The notes: generated by a model from the letters alone, not told the origin. Positions 10,770 to 19,536 are shown, counted from the stretch's first letter. The stretch is 32,937 bases of DNA from Pseudomonadota bacterium (GCA_021811005.1 JAJZPY010000002.1:1-32937); one strand, 5' to 3'. Translations and numbers: made by a program.

Positions 10770-11675
10770 ATTAACCCGTTACAGCAGGAAATCCTCGACC
10801 GATTTTGCGACAGCCTGTGGCTGGAAGATGGGCTGTCGCGAAATACCCTTGAAAGTTACCGCCGCGACCTGATGCAGTTTGCCGGCTGGCTTGAAACCCG
10901 TCATCCCGAAATCAGCCTGTACCAGGCGCAATCTTCCCACCTGCAGGAGTGGCTTGCGGATCTGTATGCCGTGCGCCACGTCAAAAGCCGTACGGCGGGA
11001 CGAGCCCTTTCGGCGCTTCGGCGTTTTTACCGGATGGCGCTGCGCGACGGGCGCATGGCGGCCGACCCGACACTGCACATCGCTTCACCGCGCCTGCCGC
11101 GTGCATTGCCCAAATCGATTTCCGAAGCGGAAGTGGAGTGCCTACTGGCTGCCCCGAACACGGAAACAGAACTGGGTTTGCGGGACCGGGCCATGCTCGA
11201 AGTGCTTTATGCCAGCGGTCTGCGCGTTTCGGAATTGGTCAGTTTGCCACTGGCGGCAGTTTCGCTGGACAGCGGGGTCGTCCGTGTGACGGGGAAAGGC
11301 GGGCGCGAGCGGCTGGTGCCTCTTGGCGAGCATGCCCTGGACTGGCTGCGGCGTTACATGGCCGTTGCCCGGCCCGCCTTGTTGTCGGGCCTGCCCAATG
11401 AATCGCTGTTTGTGACCCAGCGCCGTGAGCCGATGACGCGCCAGGGCTTCTGGCAACTCGTCAAACGGTATGCGTTGCAGGCCGGCATCGGCACGACGCT
11501 GTCACCCCATACCTTGCGGCACGCTTTTGCCACCCACCTCGTCAATCACGGAGCCGATCTGCGGGTGGTGCAACTGCTGCTGGGCCATGCCGACATTTCA
11601 ACCACGCAGATTTACACCCATGTGGCGCGCGAAAGACTTCGGCAGCTGCATGAAAAACACCATCCTCGCGGCTGA
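10770..11675 (+). CDS. xerD: Site-specific tyrosine recombinase XerD; true start uncertain (ATT at 10770 proposed; first ATG at 10872)
   Basis: Open frame upstream of 10872 reads INPLQQEILDRFCDSLWLEDGLSRNTLESYRRDL, resembling the XerD N-terminus. Catalytic GLRVSEL, HTLRHAFATH and LLGHADISTTQIYTHV present. Confidence 0.88.
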   Translation: MNPLQQEILDRFCDSLWLEDGLSRNTLESYRRDLMQFAGWLETRHPEISLYQAQSSHLQEWLADLYAVRHVKSRTAGRALSALRRFYRMALRDGRMAADPTLHIASPRLPRALPKSISEAEVECLLAAPNTETELGLRDRAMLEVLYASGLRVSELVSLPLAAVSLDSGVVRVTGKGGRERLVPLGEHALDWLRRYMAVARPALLSGLPNESLFVTQRREPMTRQGFWQLVKRYALQAGIGTTLSPHTLRHAFATHLVNHGADLRVVQLLLGHADISTTQIYTHVARERLRQLHEKHHPRG

Positions 11676-11695
11676 TACCCACTATACTCACGCCC

Positions 11696-12304
11696 ATGAT
11701 GAGCCTGATACTGGTTGCCGTGGCAGCCTACCTGATTGGATCCCTTTCGTTTGCCGTGATCGTGAGCCGACTCATGGGTTTGCCCGATCCCCGCACTTTT
11801 GGATCACGCAACCCGGGCGCCACCAACATGCTGCGCGGCGGAAGCCGCTTGGCGGCCGTCTGGGTGCTGCTGGGAGATGCCCTTAAAGGCTGGTTTGCCG
11901 TCTGGCTGGTGACCCATGTGGCAATTCCGTTGGGGGTCGATCCGCGGGCCTTGCCTGCCGCCGCGATCGCGGTGTTTGTGGGGCATGGCTATCCGGTATT
12001 TTTCGGATTCAGAGGGGGGAAGGGTGTTGCGACCGCCCTTGGGGTGTTGCTTGCCTTTCAGCCGGCGCTGGGGCTGGCCACGCTCTTTGTCTGGCTGTCC
12101 GTCATGGCAGTGACGCGCATTTCTTCGATTTCAGCCCTGAGCGCTTCGGTTGCGGCACCCCTGCTGGCGCTCATCTTCCTGCAGGACGCATGGGGGCGCC
12201 TGACGGTGCTTGCGCTGGCTTTGCTGCTGATTGTCCACCATCACAGCAATATTCGCCGCCTGTTGAAAGGTGAAGAAACCGTATTTCGGAAAAAAGCTCA
12301 CTGA
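11696..12304 (+). CDS. plsY: Acyl-phosphate:glycerol-3-phosphate acyltransferase PlsY
   Basis: AYLIGSLSFAVIVSRLMGLPDPRTFGSRNPGATNMLRGG; GHGYPVFFGFRGGKGVATALG. Confidence 0.95.
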   Translation: MMSLILVAVAAYLIGSLSFAVIVSRLMGLPDPRTFGSRNPGATNMLRGGSRLAAVWVLLGDALKGWFAVWLVTHVAIPLGVDPRALPAAAIAVFVGHGYPVFFGFRGGKGVATALGVLLAFQPALGLATLFVWLSVMAVTRISSISALSASVAAPLLALIFLQDAWGRLTVLALALLLIVHHHSNIRRLLKGEETVFRKKAH

Positions 12305-13650
12305 AGACCGGGCATGAGCCCCTTCATGCCGCGCATCATTTTTCCAAGCCCGCCGCGCGAAATCATTTTCATCATTTTCTGCATTTGCTCGAACTGGGAG
12401 AGCAGCCGGTTCACTTCCTGAACCTGGACGCCGGCTCCGGCCGCGATGCGACGTTTCCGGGATGCCTTGAGCAGTTCGGGGTTGCGGCGTTCCGCCGGGG
12501 TCATGGAATTGATGATGCCTTCGATGCGGGCGAGGGAACGGTCATCCACGGACGGGTTTGACTGGAGGCCGCGAGTCAGTTGCGAGGGCAGTTTGTCCAT
12601 CATGGCGCCCAGCCCTCCGGCTTTTTTCATCTGGCCGATCTGGGCCTTGAAGTCTTCCAGATCGAACCCTTGTCCTTTTTTGATCTTGTGGGCCAGTTTT
12701 TCGGCTTCGGCACGATCCACTGTCCGGTGGGCTTCTTCAATGAGGGACAGCACATCGCCCATGCCCAGAATGCGGGAAGCCATGCGTTCGGGATGGAACG
12801 GTTCCAGGCCCGCGAGCTTTTCCCCCACCCCGATGAACTTGATGGGCCTTCCCGTCACGTGCCGGACGGACAAGGCGGCGCCACCCCGTGCATCGCCGTC
12901 GAGCTTGGTCAGGATGACGCCGGTCAGGGGGAGGGCTTCGCCGAATGCGCGTGCGGTATTGACGGCATCCTGCCCCTGCATGGCGTCCACCACAAAAAGC
13001 GTTTCAATGGGATTGAGCGCCCGGTGCAGATTCTGGATTTCGCGCATCAGGTCTTCATCGATGGCCAGCCGGCCGGCCGTATCGACAATCAGCACGTCAT
13101 AAAAATGGCGCTTTGCGTGATCCAGCGCGGCTGCGGCAATGGACTCGGGCGCCTGCCCGGCTTCCGACGGAAACCAGTCCACGTCCAGTGACTGCGCCAG
13201 GACATGCAGTTGTTCGATGGCTGCAGGACGATAGACGTCGCAACTGACCAGGAGAACCTTTTTCTTCTGCTGTTCCTTTAAAAGCTTGGCCAGCTTGCCG
13301 CTGGAGGTGGTTTTCCCGGAGCCTTGCAAACCGGCCATCAGGATGACGGCCGGTGGCTGGGTTGCAAGATTCAGTCCGCTGCCCTGTTCGCCCATGAGCC
13401 GGGTCAGGGACTGGTGGACAACTCCCACGAATGCCTGCCCCGGAGTGAGGCTCGACAGCACGGTTTGTCCCAAGGCTTGTTCGCGTACTTCCTGGATGAA
13501 ATCCTTGACGACCGGGAGGGCCACATCGGCTTCCAGCAATGCCAGACGCACTTCGCGCAGCGCATCCTGAATGTTGGATTCGGTCAGGCGTGCCTGGCCG
13601 CGCAGTGTTTTGACGACTCCGGAAAGTCGTTCGGTCAAATGATCCAGCAT
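12298..13650 (-). CDS. ffh: Signal recognition particle protein Ffh (SRP54)
   Basis: GLQGSGKTTSSGKLAKLL; DTAGRLAIDEDLM; TKLDGDARGGAALSV; Met-rich C-terminus. Start MLDHLTERLSGV at 13650. Confidence 0.97.
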   Translation of the reverse strand: MLDHLTERLSGVVKTLRGQARLTESNIQDALREVRLALLEADVALPVVKDFIQEVREQALGQTVLSSLTPGQAFVGVVHQSLTRLMGEQGSGLNLATQPPAVILMAGLQGSGKTTSSGKLAKLLKEQQKKKVLLVSCDVYRPAAIEQLHVLAQSLDVDWFPSEAGQAPESIAAAALDHAKRHFYDVLIVDTAGRLAIDEDLMREIQNLHRALNPIETLFVVDAMQGQDAVNTARAFGEALPLTGVILTKLDGDARGGAALSVRHVTGRPIKFIGVGEKLAGLEPFHPERMASRILGMGDVLSLIEEAHRTVDRAEAEKLAHKIKKGQGFDLEDFKAQIGQMKKAGGLGAMMDKLPSQLTRGLQSNPSVDDRSLARIEGIINSMTPAERRNPELLKASRKRRIAAGAGVQVQEVNRLLSQFEQMQKMMKMISRGGLGKMMRGMKGLMPGLQ

Positions 13651-13692
13651 GGTTAAAGCGGTCCTCGCCTCATGGAATGGTAAACTAGGCAC

Positions 13693-14526
13693 ATGATGGC
13701 CGATGCCAAGCTTTATTTTATCACTGCCGCCCTGTACCTACTGCTGGGCGTTCGCGTCTGGATGGCGTTGCGTGCCGATGCGGGCGGGAGCGAAGCCAGA
13801 GGACGCCGGGATGGACTCACCCGTACGCTGATTCTCGGTGCCTGGATCGTGCATGGAGCCGTGTTGCACCGCGCCCTGCTGTCGGAAGAAGGCCTTGACC
13901 TCTCCCTGGGGCACAGTCTATCCCTGATTGCCTGGGTTACGGTGGCCATGTACTGGATCGTGAGCTTTCGCTACCGCATGGGGGTGCTGCAACCGCTGAT
14001 CCTGGTTCTGGCAGCGGGCCTGGTGCTGTCACCTCTTGTATTCCCGGCCGACAAGCAGGTGCCGTACAGCGGTCTGCTGGCATTCAAGGTTCACCTCGTG
14101 GTGTCCCTCATGGCCTATGGGCTCTTCGCCATTGCGGCCCTGCATGCCATCCTGATGGGGGTCATGGAGCAGCGGCTGCACAGCCATGACAAACGGTTGT
14201 CCCGACTGGGAGAACTGCCTTCCCTGGTGGCCATGGATTCGCTGTTGTTCCAGATGATCCTTGTGGGGTTTCTGTTGCTGACAGGAGCGCTGGCCAGCGG
14301 CGTGTTCTTTTCCGAAGCCCTGTTCGGAAAACCGCTGCCCTTCAACCACAAAGTGGTGTTTTCCTTCATTTCCTGGCTGATTTATGCAGGCCTCCTGGCA
14401 GGCCGGCAGATCTGGGGGGTGCGCGGTCGGCGCGCGGCTCGCTGGACCCTGGCAGGATTTGCCATGCTGCTGGTGGGGTACGTGGGCAGCAAGTTCGTGC
14501 TGGAAATCATTTTGCATCGTGGATGA
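13693..14526 (+). CDS. CcsA/HemX-type cytochrome c assembly membrane protein (YpjD-like)
   Basis: 277 aa polytopic protein next to ffh; KVHLVVSLMAYGLFAIAALHAILM; FNHKVVFSFISWLIYAGLLAGR. Confidence 0.82.
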   Translation: MMADAKLYFITAALYLLLGVRVWMALRADAGGSEARGRRDGLTRTLILGAWIVHGAVLHRALLSEEGLDLSLGHSLSLIAWVTVAMYWIVSFRYRMGVLQPLILVLAAGLVLSPLVFPADKQVPYSGLLAFKVHLVVSLMAYGLFAIAALHAILMGVMEQRLHSHDKRLSRLGELPSLVAMDSLLFQMILVGFLLLTGALASGVFFSEALFGKPLPFNHKVVFSFISWLIYAGLLAGRQIWGVRGRRAARWTLAGFAMLLVGYVGSKFVLEIILHRG

Positions 14527-15790
14527 CACGCCAGCCGCCATCCTGATCGGCATTCTGGCGGTGCTGCTGATTCTGTCCGGCTTCTTTTCCATGGCGGAAA
14601 CCAGCATGATGGCGCTCAACCGCTATCGACTCAAACACCTGGCTGCACAAGGGCACCGGGGCGCCCGCAAAACCGCCCAGTTGCTGTCTCAAACGGATCG
14701 CCTGCTCGGCGTTCTGTTGCTGGGAAACAACTTCATCAATGCAGCCGCTGCCGCCATCGTGACGGTGCTGATGGTCCGTTTTATCGGGCGAGGGGAAGTG
14801 GCCATCACGCTGGGCACCGTGCTGGTGACTTTGGCGATCCTGATTTTTTCGGAAATCACGCCCAAGATCATCGGCGCCACCTATCCCGAAAAAATCGCAT
14901 TCAGGGTCAGCTACGTGCTGGTTCCCCTGCTGAAGCTCTGCGCACCCATCATCTGGTTCGTGAACCTGTTTGTGCGTGGACTGCTGAAAGCCGGCGGATT
15001 GCGGACCCGGCCGGATGCCTCGAGTCCTGCGCTGAGCCTGGAAGAACTGCGCATACTGGTCCTGGAAGGCGGGCACTTCATTCCGCCCAAGCACCAGAAC
15101 ATCCTGCTCAACCTGCTGGGGCTGCAGGACATCAGCGTGGACGACGTGATGACGCCGCGCAACCAGATCGAAGGCATTGACCTCGAAGCGCCCATCGAAG
15201 AGATCCGGAGCCAGCTGGCCACGTCCAACCATACCCTGCAGTTGATTTACCGTGGAACGCCCAATGACGTGGCGGGCGTGGTCCATGTGCGAAAAGTGTT
15301 CAACCAGGCCCATTCAGGGGAGCTGACGCGGGAGACGCTCGAAGCCATCATGCAGCCGGCCTATTTCATTCCGGCCGGAACGCCCTTGCTGACCCAACTG
15401 CAAAATTTCCAGGAGACCCGGCACAAGGCCGGACTTGTGGTCGATGAGTATGGAGAGCTTGAAGGGTTGGTGACCGTGGAAGACATCCTGGAGGAAATCG
15501 TCGGTGAGTTCAGCGGTCAGGCGCCCCACCAGCAGGATTATTTCACACGCGAAAAGGACGGGACGGTTCTTGTGGAAGGGGTCTGCCCCTTGCGCGATCT
15601 CAACCGCAAGCTCGGAACCCATTTCCGCCTGGAAGGCCCGCGCACCCTGAACGGCCTGATCCTGGAAACCCTCGAGGACATCCCGGAGCCCGGAACGGCG
15701 CTCAAGATTGACGGGCATCCGGTGGAAATCGTGCAGACCCAGGACCGCATGGTCCGGGTGGCACGCCTTGTTCTGGACGAGCCTCGGTGA
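14519..15790 (+). CDS. HlyC/CorC family transporter (CNNM/DUF21 + CBS pair + CorC-HlyC C-terminal domain)
   Basis: ILSGFFSMAETSMMALNRYRLKHLA; DVMTPRNQIEGIDL; VVDEYGELEGLVTVEDILEEIVGE. GTG at 14519 preferred. Confidence 0.92.
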   Translation: MDDTPAAILIGILAVLLILSGFFSMAETSMMALNRYRLKHLAAQGHRGARKTAQLLSQTDRLLGVLLLGNNFINAAAAAIVTVLMVRFIGRGEVAITLGTVLVTLAILIFSEITPKIIGATYPEKIAFRVSYVLVPLLKLCAPIIWFVNLFVRGLLKAGGLRTRPDASSPALSLEELRILVLEGGHFIPPKHQNILLNLLGLQDISVDDVMTPRNQIEGIDLEAPIEEIRSQLATSNHTLQLIYRGTPNDVAGVVHVRKVFNQAHSGELTRETLEAIMQPAYFIPAGTPLLTQLQNFQETRHKAGLVVDEYGELEGLVTVEDILEEIVGEFSGQAPHQQDYFTREKDGTVLVEGVCPLRDLNRKLGTHFRLEGPRTLNGLILETLEDIPEPGTALKIDGHPVEIVQTQDRMVRVARLVLDEPR

Positions 15791-16479
15791 GCGCAGGGGG
15801 TGGATGGCTTGAGACGCCGGTGGCCTGGGCCGGCCTGATGAGCGCCTGCGGTTATGTTGCCGGACTTGTGGCGGACCGCCTCGTGGACTGGATTCCGCAT
15901 CGCATGGCGGCGGATGGCGGGTTGCCGGAAGGGGTCGGACGCCTGCGCGCATGGCGTCGCGGCTTGCCGTTTCTGGGTGCCGCGCTTTCCCTGGTGGCGG
16001 CCTTGCGTTTTGGTCCAGGCTGGCCTGCGCTGGCTGTGCTGGCTTTTCTGGGGGCCTTGCTGGTGCTGATTTTCATCGATCTGGAAACCCAGTTGCTGCC
16101 GGACCTCGTCACGCTGCCTTTGTTGTGGGCCGGCCTGCTGGGCAATTCCTGGGGGTTGTTCACCGATTTGCATGCGGCCCTGTGGGGGGCCGCAGGCGGG
16201 TACCTGCTGCTGTGGAGTGTTTACTGGCTCTATCGGGGGATTGCCCGGCGCGAGGGCATCGGACGCGGAGATTTCAAGCTGCTGGCTGCCCTGGGTGCCT
16301 GGATGGGATGGGAATCGTTGCCGGCCATTCTGCTGTTCGCCTCCCTCGCCGGCGTTATTGTCGGAGGCCTTTGGCTGGGGCTGGGCCAGCGTTCCCGGCA
16401 TACCCCGATTCCTTTCGGGCCTTTTCTTGCGGCGGCTGGATATGGTGTTATGCTTTGGGGTAAAGGAGGAATGACGTGA
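15787..16479 (+). CDS. Type 4 prepilin peptidase-like protein (A24), lacking the cysteine-rich methylase region
   Basis: Catalytic Asp contexts FIDLETQLLPDLVTLPLLW and GIGRGDFKLLAALGAWMGW; 230 aa; only one Cys. Confidence 0.85.
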   Translation: MSAGGGWLETPVAWAGLMSACGYVAGLVADRLVDWIPHRMAADGGLPEGVGRLRAWRRGLPFLGAALSLVAALRFGPGWPALAVLAFLGALLVLIFIDLETQLLPDLVTLPLLWAGLLGNSWGLFTDLHAALWGAAGGYLLLWSVYWLYRGIARREGIGRGDFKLLAALGAWMGWESLPAILLFASLAGVIVGGLWLGLGQRSRHTPIPFGPFLAAAGYGVMLWGKGGMT

Positions 16480-17087
16480 GCAAATTCATCGTCGGGGTGA
16501 CCGGAGGCATCGGTTCTGGCAAATCCACAGTGGCCGAGCTGTTTGCCAAACTGGGGGCTGGGGTGGTGGACACGGACGCCATTTCCCGTCAGCTGACCGC
16601 ACCGGGAGGGGCGGCAATTCCGGCCATCCGGGACAAATTCGGGGAAGCGTTCATCAACGAAGATGGAAGCCTCAACCGGACCGTCATGCGTGATTACGTG
16701 TTCAACCACCCACCGGCGCGCAAGCAGCTGGAACGCATCATGCACGCCATGATCCGGGATGCCGTCCACGCAGCCCTGGAAGCGGCCACGCAACCTTACG
16801 TCTTGCTGGTGGTGCCCCTGCTGATTGAAGTGGGAAGCTACAGACCGTTGCTGTCGCGTGTGTTGGTGGTGGATTGCGAAGAGGAACTGCAGGTCCAGCG
16901 CGCTGCCGCCCGGCGGGACATGACGCCGGAAGCAGTGAAAGCCATTATGGCCGCCCAGACAGACCGCAAAACCCGTTTGCGGGTGGCTGACGACGTGATC
17001 GAAAACAATGGCGACCTCACCAGCCTCGAGTCGGTGGTCCGTTCACTGGATCGCCAGTACCGTGCCATGGCGTCCGGAGCGAACTAA
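16476..17087 (+). CDS. coaE: Dephospho-CoA kinase
   Basis: VGVTGGIGSGKSTVAELFAKLGAGVVDTDAISRQL; follows the pilD-like gene. Confidence 0.96.
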   Translation: MSKFIVGVTGGIGSGKSTVAELFAKLGAGVVDTDAISRQLTAPGGAAIPAIRDKFGEAFINEDGSLNRTVMRDYVFNHPPARKQLERIMHAMIRDAVHAALEAATQPYVLLVVPLLIEVGSYRPLLSRVLVVDCEEELQVQRAAARRDMTPEAVKAIMAAQTDRKTRLRVADDVIENNGDLTSLESVVRSLDRQYRAMASGAN

Positions 17088-17177
17088 AACGTTTGATTTT
17101 CAGGTCATTGGCACGGCCGGGGATTGCGTTCCTGGCCAATTTGGGACACACTTTGGCGGTTTTCCGGGGCCGCTTCG

Positions 17178-17933
17178 GTGATCATTTACGATTATCCGCT
17201 CAACGAGCAGATCCGCATTTTCCTGCGTTTAAAGGCGCTCTTCCGTCGCGCTTTTTATTTCATCGAGCGGGAGGAAGCCTGGGATCATCACGCCGCATTG
17301 ATGACGGTGTTCGAGATTCTCGACGTCACGGCGCGCTCGGACGTCAAATCAGACCTGCTGCAATCCCTTGATCGACAGCGCCTGGCCTTGGTGCCGCTGC
17401 GCGAAAACCCCAACGTTTCCCAGGAATCCCTGGAAAAGGCGCTTTCAGACCTGGAAACAGCCGCCTACGACCTGCACGGCAGCAAAGGCAAGTTTGGAGA
17501 ACAGCTGCGCAATCACGAATGGCTGATGGCCATCAAGCAGCGATCAGGCATTCCGGGCGGCATGTGTGATTTTGACTTGCCGGCTTACCACTACTGGCTG
17601 TCGCTGGGGCGGGAAGCCCGACGCAGCCAGCTCAACGAGTGGGTCTCGCCTCTCCTGTCCACTTACCGGGCCTTGCGGGTGCACGTCACGCTGCTCATGG
17701 AAAGCGGCAAGGCTCACGAGCTGCAGGCGACCAACGGGCTTTTCCAGCAAACCAAGGTGGGTCCGGACGTCCGCCTGTTGCGGGTGGCCTTGGGGTCCGA
17801 CCTGCCCTGCGTGCCTGAAATCAGCGCCAACAAATACCTGCTCAACATCCGGTTTCTGGGGGCTGGCGAAACTGCGCGTTTCAAGGTGTGCGGACAAGAC
17901 ATTCCGTTTACCCTGATTTTCTGTACCCTCTGA
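17178..17933 (+). CDS. zapD: Cell division protein ZapD
   Basis: IIYDYPLNEQIRIFLRLKALFRRAFYFI; HYWLSLGREARRSQLNEWVSPL; adjacent to coaE. GTG start at 17178 preferred. Confidence 0.92.
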   Translation: MIIYDYPLNEQIRIFLRLKALFRRAFYFIEREEAWDHHAALMTVFEILDVTARSDVKSDLLQSLDRQRLALVPLRENPNVSQESLEKALSDLETAAYDLHGSKGKFGEQLRNHEWLMAIKQRSGIPGGMCDFDLPAYHYWLSLGREARRSQLNEWVSPLLSTYRALRVHVTLLMESGKAHELQATNGLFQQTKVGPDVRLLRVALGSDLPCVPEISANKYLLNIRFLGAGETARFKVCGQDIPFTLIFCTL

Positions 17934-17939
17934 GCCCGG

Positions 17940-18329
17940 CTATTCCCGCCGCGCCCGCAAGGCGTTCCAATCCTGGCGGGAAGTGTCGATGCCCACGCCG
18001 ATCTCTTCCACTTCCTCGAATATGGTGGTCTTGCGGATGGTGGCTTCCACGTAGTCTACCCGCGGATCATCAAAACAGTGCGTGACCAGCTCATCCAGCA
18101 GGTCTTCGATGAGCGGGACATGGGGGCGCTCGGCCCAGCTTTGGATGAAATTGCGCAATGGTTCGTAATCCACCGTATCGCCAATGTGGCGGATGCGGCG
18201 CAAGGCCGAAAAGGGGAAGGAAAGTTTTACCGAGACCAGAATGTCCTGCGGCCCGGTTTTCTCGAAATCGTGTATCCCCAGGCGCACCGAACAGTGCGCG
18301 TTGCGAATGATGCAATGGTAGCGGCTCAT
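17940..18329 (-). CDS. folB: Dihydroneopterin aldolase-family protein
   Basis: NAHCSVRLGIHDFEKTGPQDILVSVKLSF; VDYEPLRNFIQSWAERPHVPLIEDLLDELV; VEATIRKTTIFEEVEEIGVGI. Confidence 0.82.
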   Translation of the reverse strand: MSRYHCIIRNAHCSVRLGIHDFEKTGPQDILVSVKLSFPFSALRRIRHIGDTVDYEPLRNFIQSWAERPHVPLIEDLLDELVTHCFDDPRVDYVEATIRKTTIFEEVEEIGVGIDTSRQDWNALRARRE

Positions 18330-19186
18330 GCCGCAGGTTCTAGCGCAGCGCGCAGCTTCTGGAGGGCGCGGCCCTCGATTTGGCGAACACGTTCGGCGGA
18401 TACGCCGAGTTCCTGGGCCAGTTCCTGAAGCGTGGCGGCCGGTTTTTCACCCTGAAGCCAGCGGGCCAAAACGATACGCCGGCTGCGCTCATCCAGGCCA
18501 GCGAGGGCTTTCTGCAATCCTTCGTGGCGCAGGGTTTCCTGCTCCCGGGATTCCAGCATTTCCGAAGGGCCGGCCGATTCATCGGCCAGGTAGGCAATGG
18601 GGCTTACCCAATGTTCTTCGTCTTCGGGCGCAGGGGCCAGGGAAATATCCTGGCCAGATAGCCGCACTTCCATTTCGCTCACGTCTTCCGGCCTGACTCC
18701 CAATTGCCGGGCCACTTCCAGAGTTTCGCGGTGCGACAGGGAACCGAATCCCGGTTTCAGGCTGCGCAAGCCAAAAAACAGCTTGCGCTGGGCCTTGGTG
18801 GTGGCAATCTTGACCAGGCGCCAGTTGCGGATGATGTATTCGTGGATTTCGGCCTTGATCCAGTGGACGGCAAAAGACACCAGGCGCACGCCGCGCTCCG
18901 GATCGAAGCGGCGCACGGCCTTCATGAGGCCCACATTGCCTTCCTGGATCAGGTCGGCCTGCGGCAGTCCGTACCCGCTGTACTGACGTGCCGTGGAAAC
19001 CACCAGCCGCAAATGGGAAAGAATAAGGCGCTGGGCGGCCTGCAAGTCGTTGTTGTCACGCAAGCGCCGACCCAAAGTCACTTCTTCCTCTGCGCTCAGC
19101 AGCGGAATCCGGGACACGATCTGGATGTATTGCTCCAAGCTTCCGCTCAGGGACGGAACAGGTGCAGGCAGCGTCATTTCATGCAT
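18326..19186 (-). CDS. rpoH: RNA polymerase sigma-32 factor
   Basis: LIQEGNVGLMKAVRRFDPERGVRLVSFAVHWIKAEIHEYIIRNWRLVKIATTKAQRKLFFGLRSLK contains the RpoH box; HTH at C-terminus. Confidence 0.96.
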   Translation of the reverse strand: MHEMTLPAPVPSLSGSLEQYIQIVSRIPLLSAEEEVTLGRRLRDNNDLQAAQRLILSHLRLVVSTARQYSGYGLPQADLIQEGNVGLMKAVRRFDPERGVRLVSFAVHWIKAEIHEYIIRNWRLVKIATTKAQRKLFFGLRSLKPGFGSLSHRETLEVARQLGVRPEDVSEMEVRLSGQDISLAPAPEDEEHWVSPIAYLADESAGPSEMLESREQETLRHEGLQKALAGLDERSRRIVLARWLQGEKPAATLQELAQELGVSAERVRQIEGRALQKLRAALEPAA

Positions 19187-19218
19187 GGATCAGTCAACCT
19201 CCCTCGTCTGGGCGTATT

Positions 19219-19245
19219 TTAGCACTCCATTCGTTTGAGTGCTAA
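19219..19245. promoter_or_regulatory. CIRCE element (HrcA operator), perfect: TTAGCACTC-N9-GAGTGCTAA
   Basis: TTAGCACTC 19219-19227, CATTCGTTT spacer 19228-19236, GAGTGCTAA 19237-19245; about 33 bp upstream of the rpoH start. Confidence 0.95.
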
Positions 19246-19355
19246 TAAGGGGCAAGGTTCCTCATGCCCGATGCCTTTCCGGCAGGAAAGCAACGTCGGT
19301 AATGATAATGTAAATCTATTTATATCAATGAGTTACACTGTTTTTCGGGGCGCCG

Positions 19356-19490
19356 TCAACTGAGGTGGGCGACCACCCATATCCCGACCAGCCCAACCAC
19401 CAGAAAACCCAGCATGACCCAGAGGCCTTGGCGGGCATTGCAGTCGCAGTCCCCGGCTTTGTTTGATTTGATGGTGCAGGATTTCTTCAT
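19356..19490 (-). CDS. Small (44 aa) Cys-containing single-pass membrane protein at the end of the copper module
   Basis: MKKSCTIKSNKAGDCDCNARQGLWVMLGFLVVGLVGIWVVAHLS; start at 19490; three N-terminal cysteines then one TM segment. Confidence 0.6.
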   Translation of the reverse strand: MKKSCTIKSNKAGDCDCNARQGLWVMLGFLVVGLVGIWVVAHLS

Positions 19491-19536
19491 TGGGGTTCTC
19501 CTTCCCGGTTTCTTGCGGGATACAAGGCCATGTGCT

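Noticed and set aside
12580-13191. 203-aa plus-strand ORF opposite ffh
   Set aside because: Antisense to the highly conserved Ffh GTPase domain; no independent support.
14507-15313. 268-aa minus-strand ORF opposite the CorC/HlyC gene
   Set aside because: Shadow ORF, rich in H/Q/G, no motif.
19275-19290. CTTTCC-GGCA-GGAAAG hairpin considered as terminator of the copper operon
   Set aside because: Only a 6-bp stem and no U-tract on the minus strand; too weak to call.
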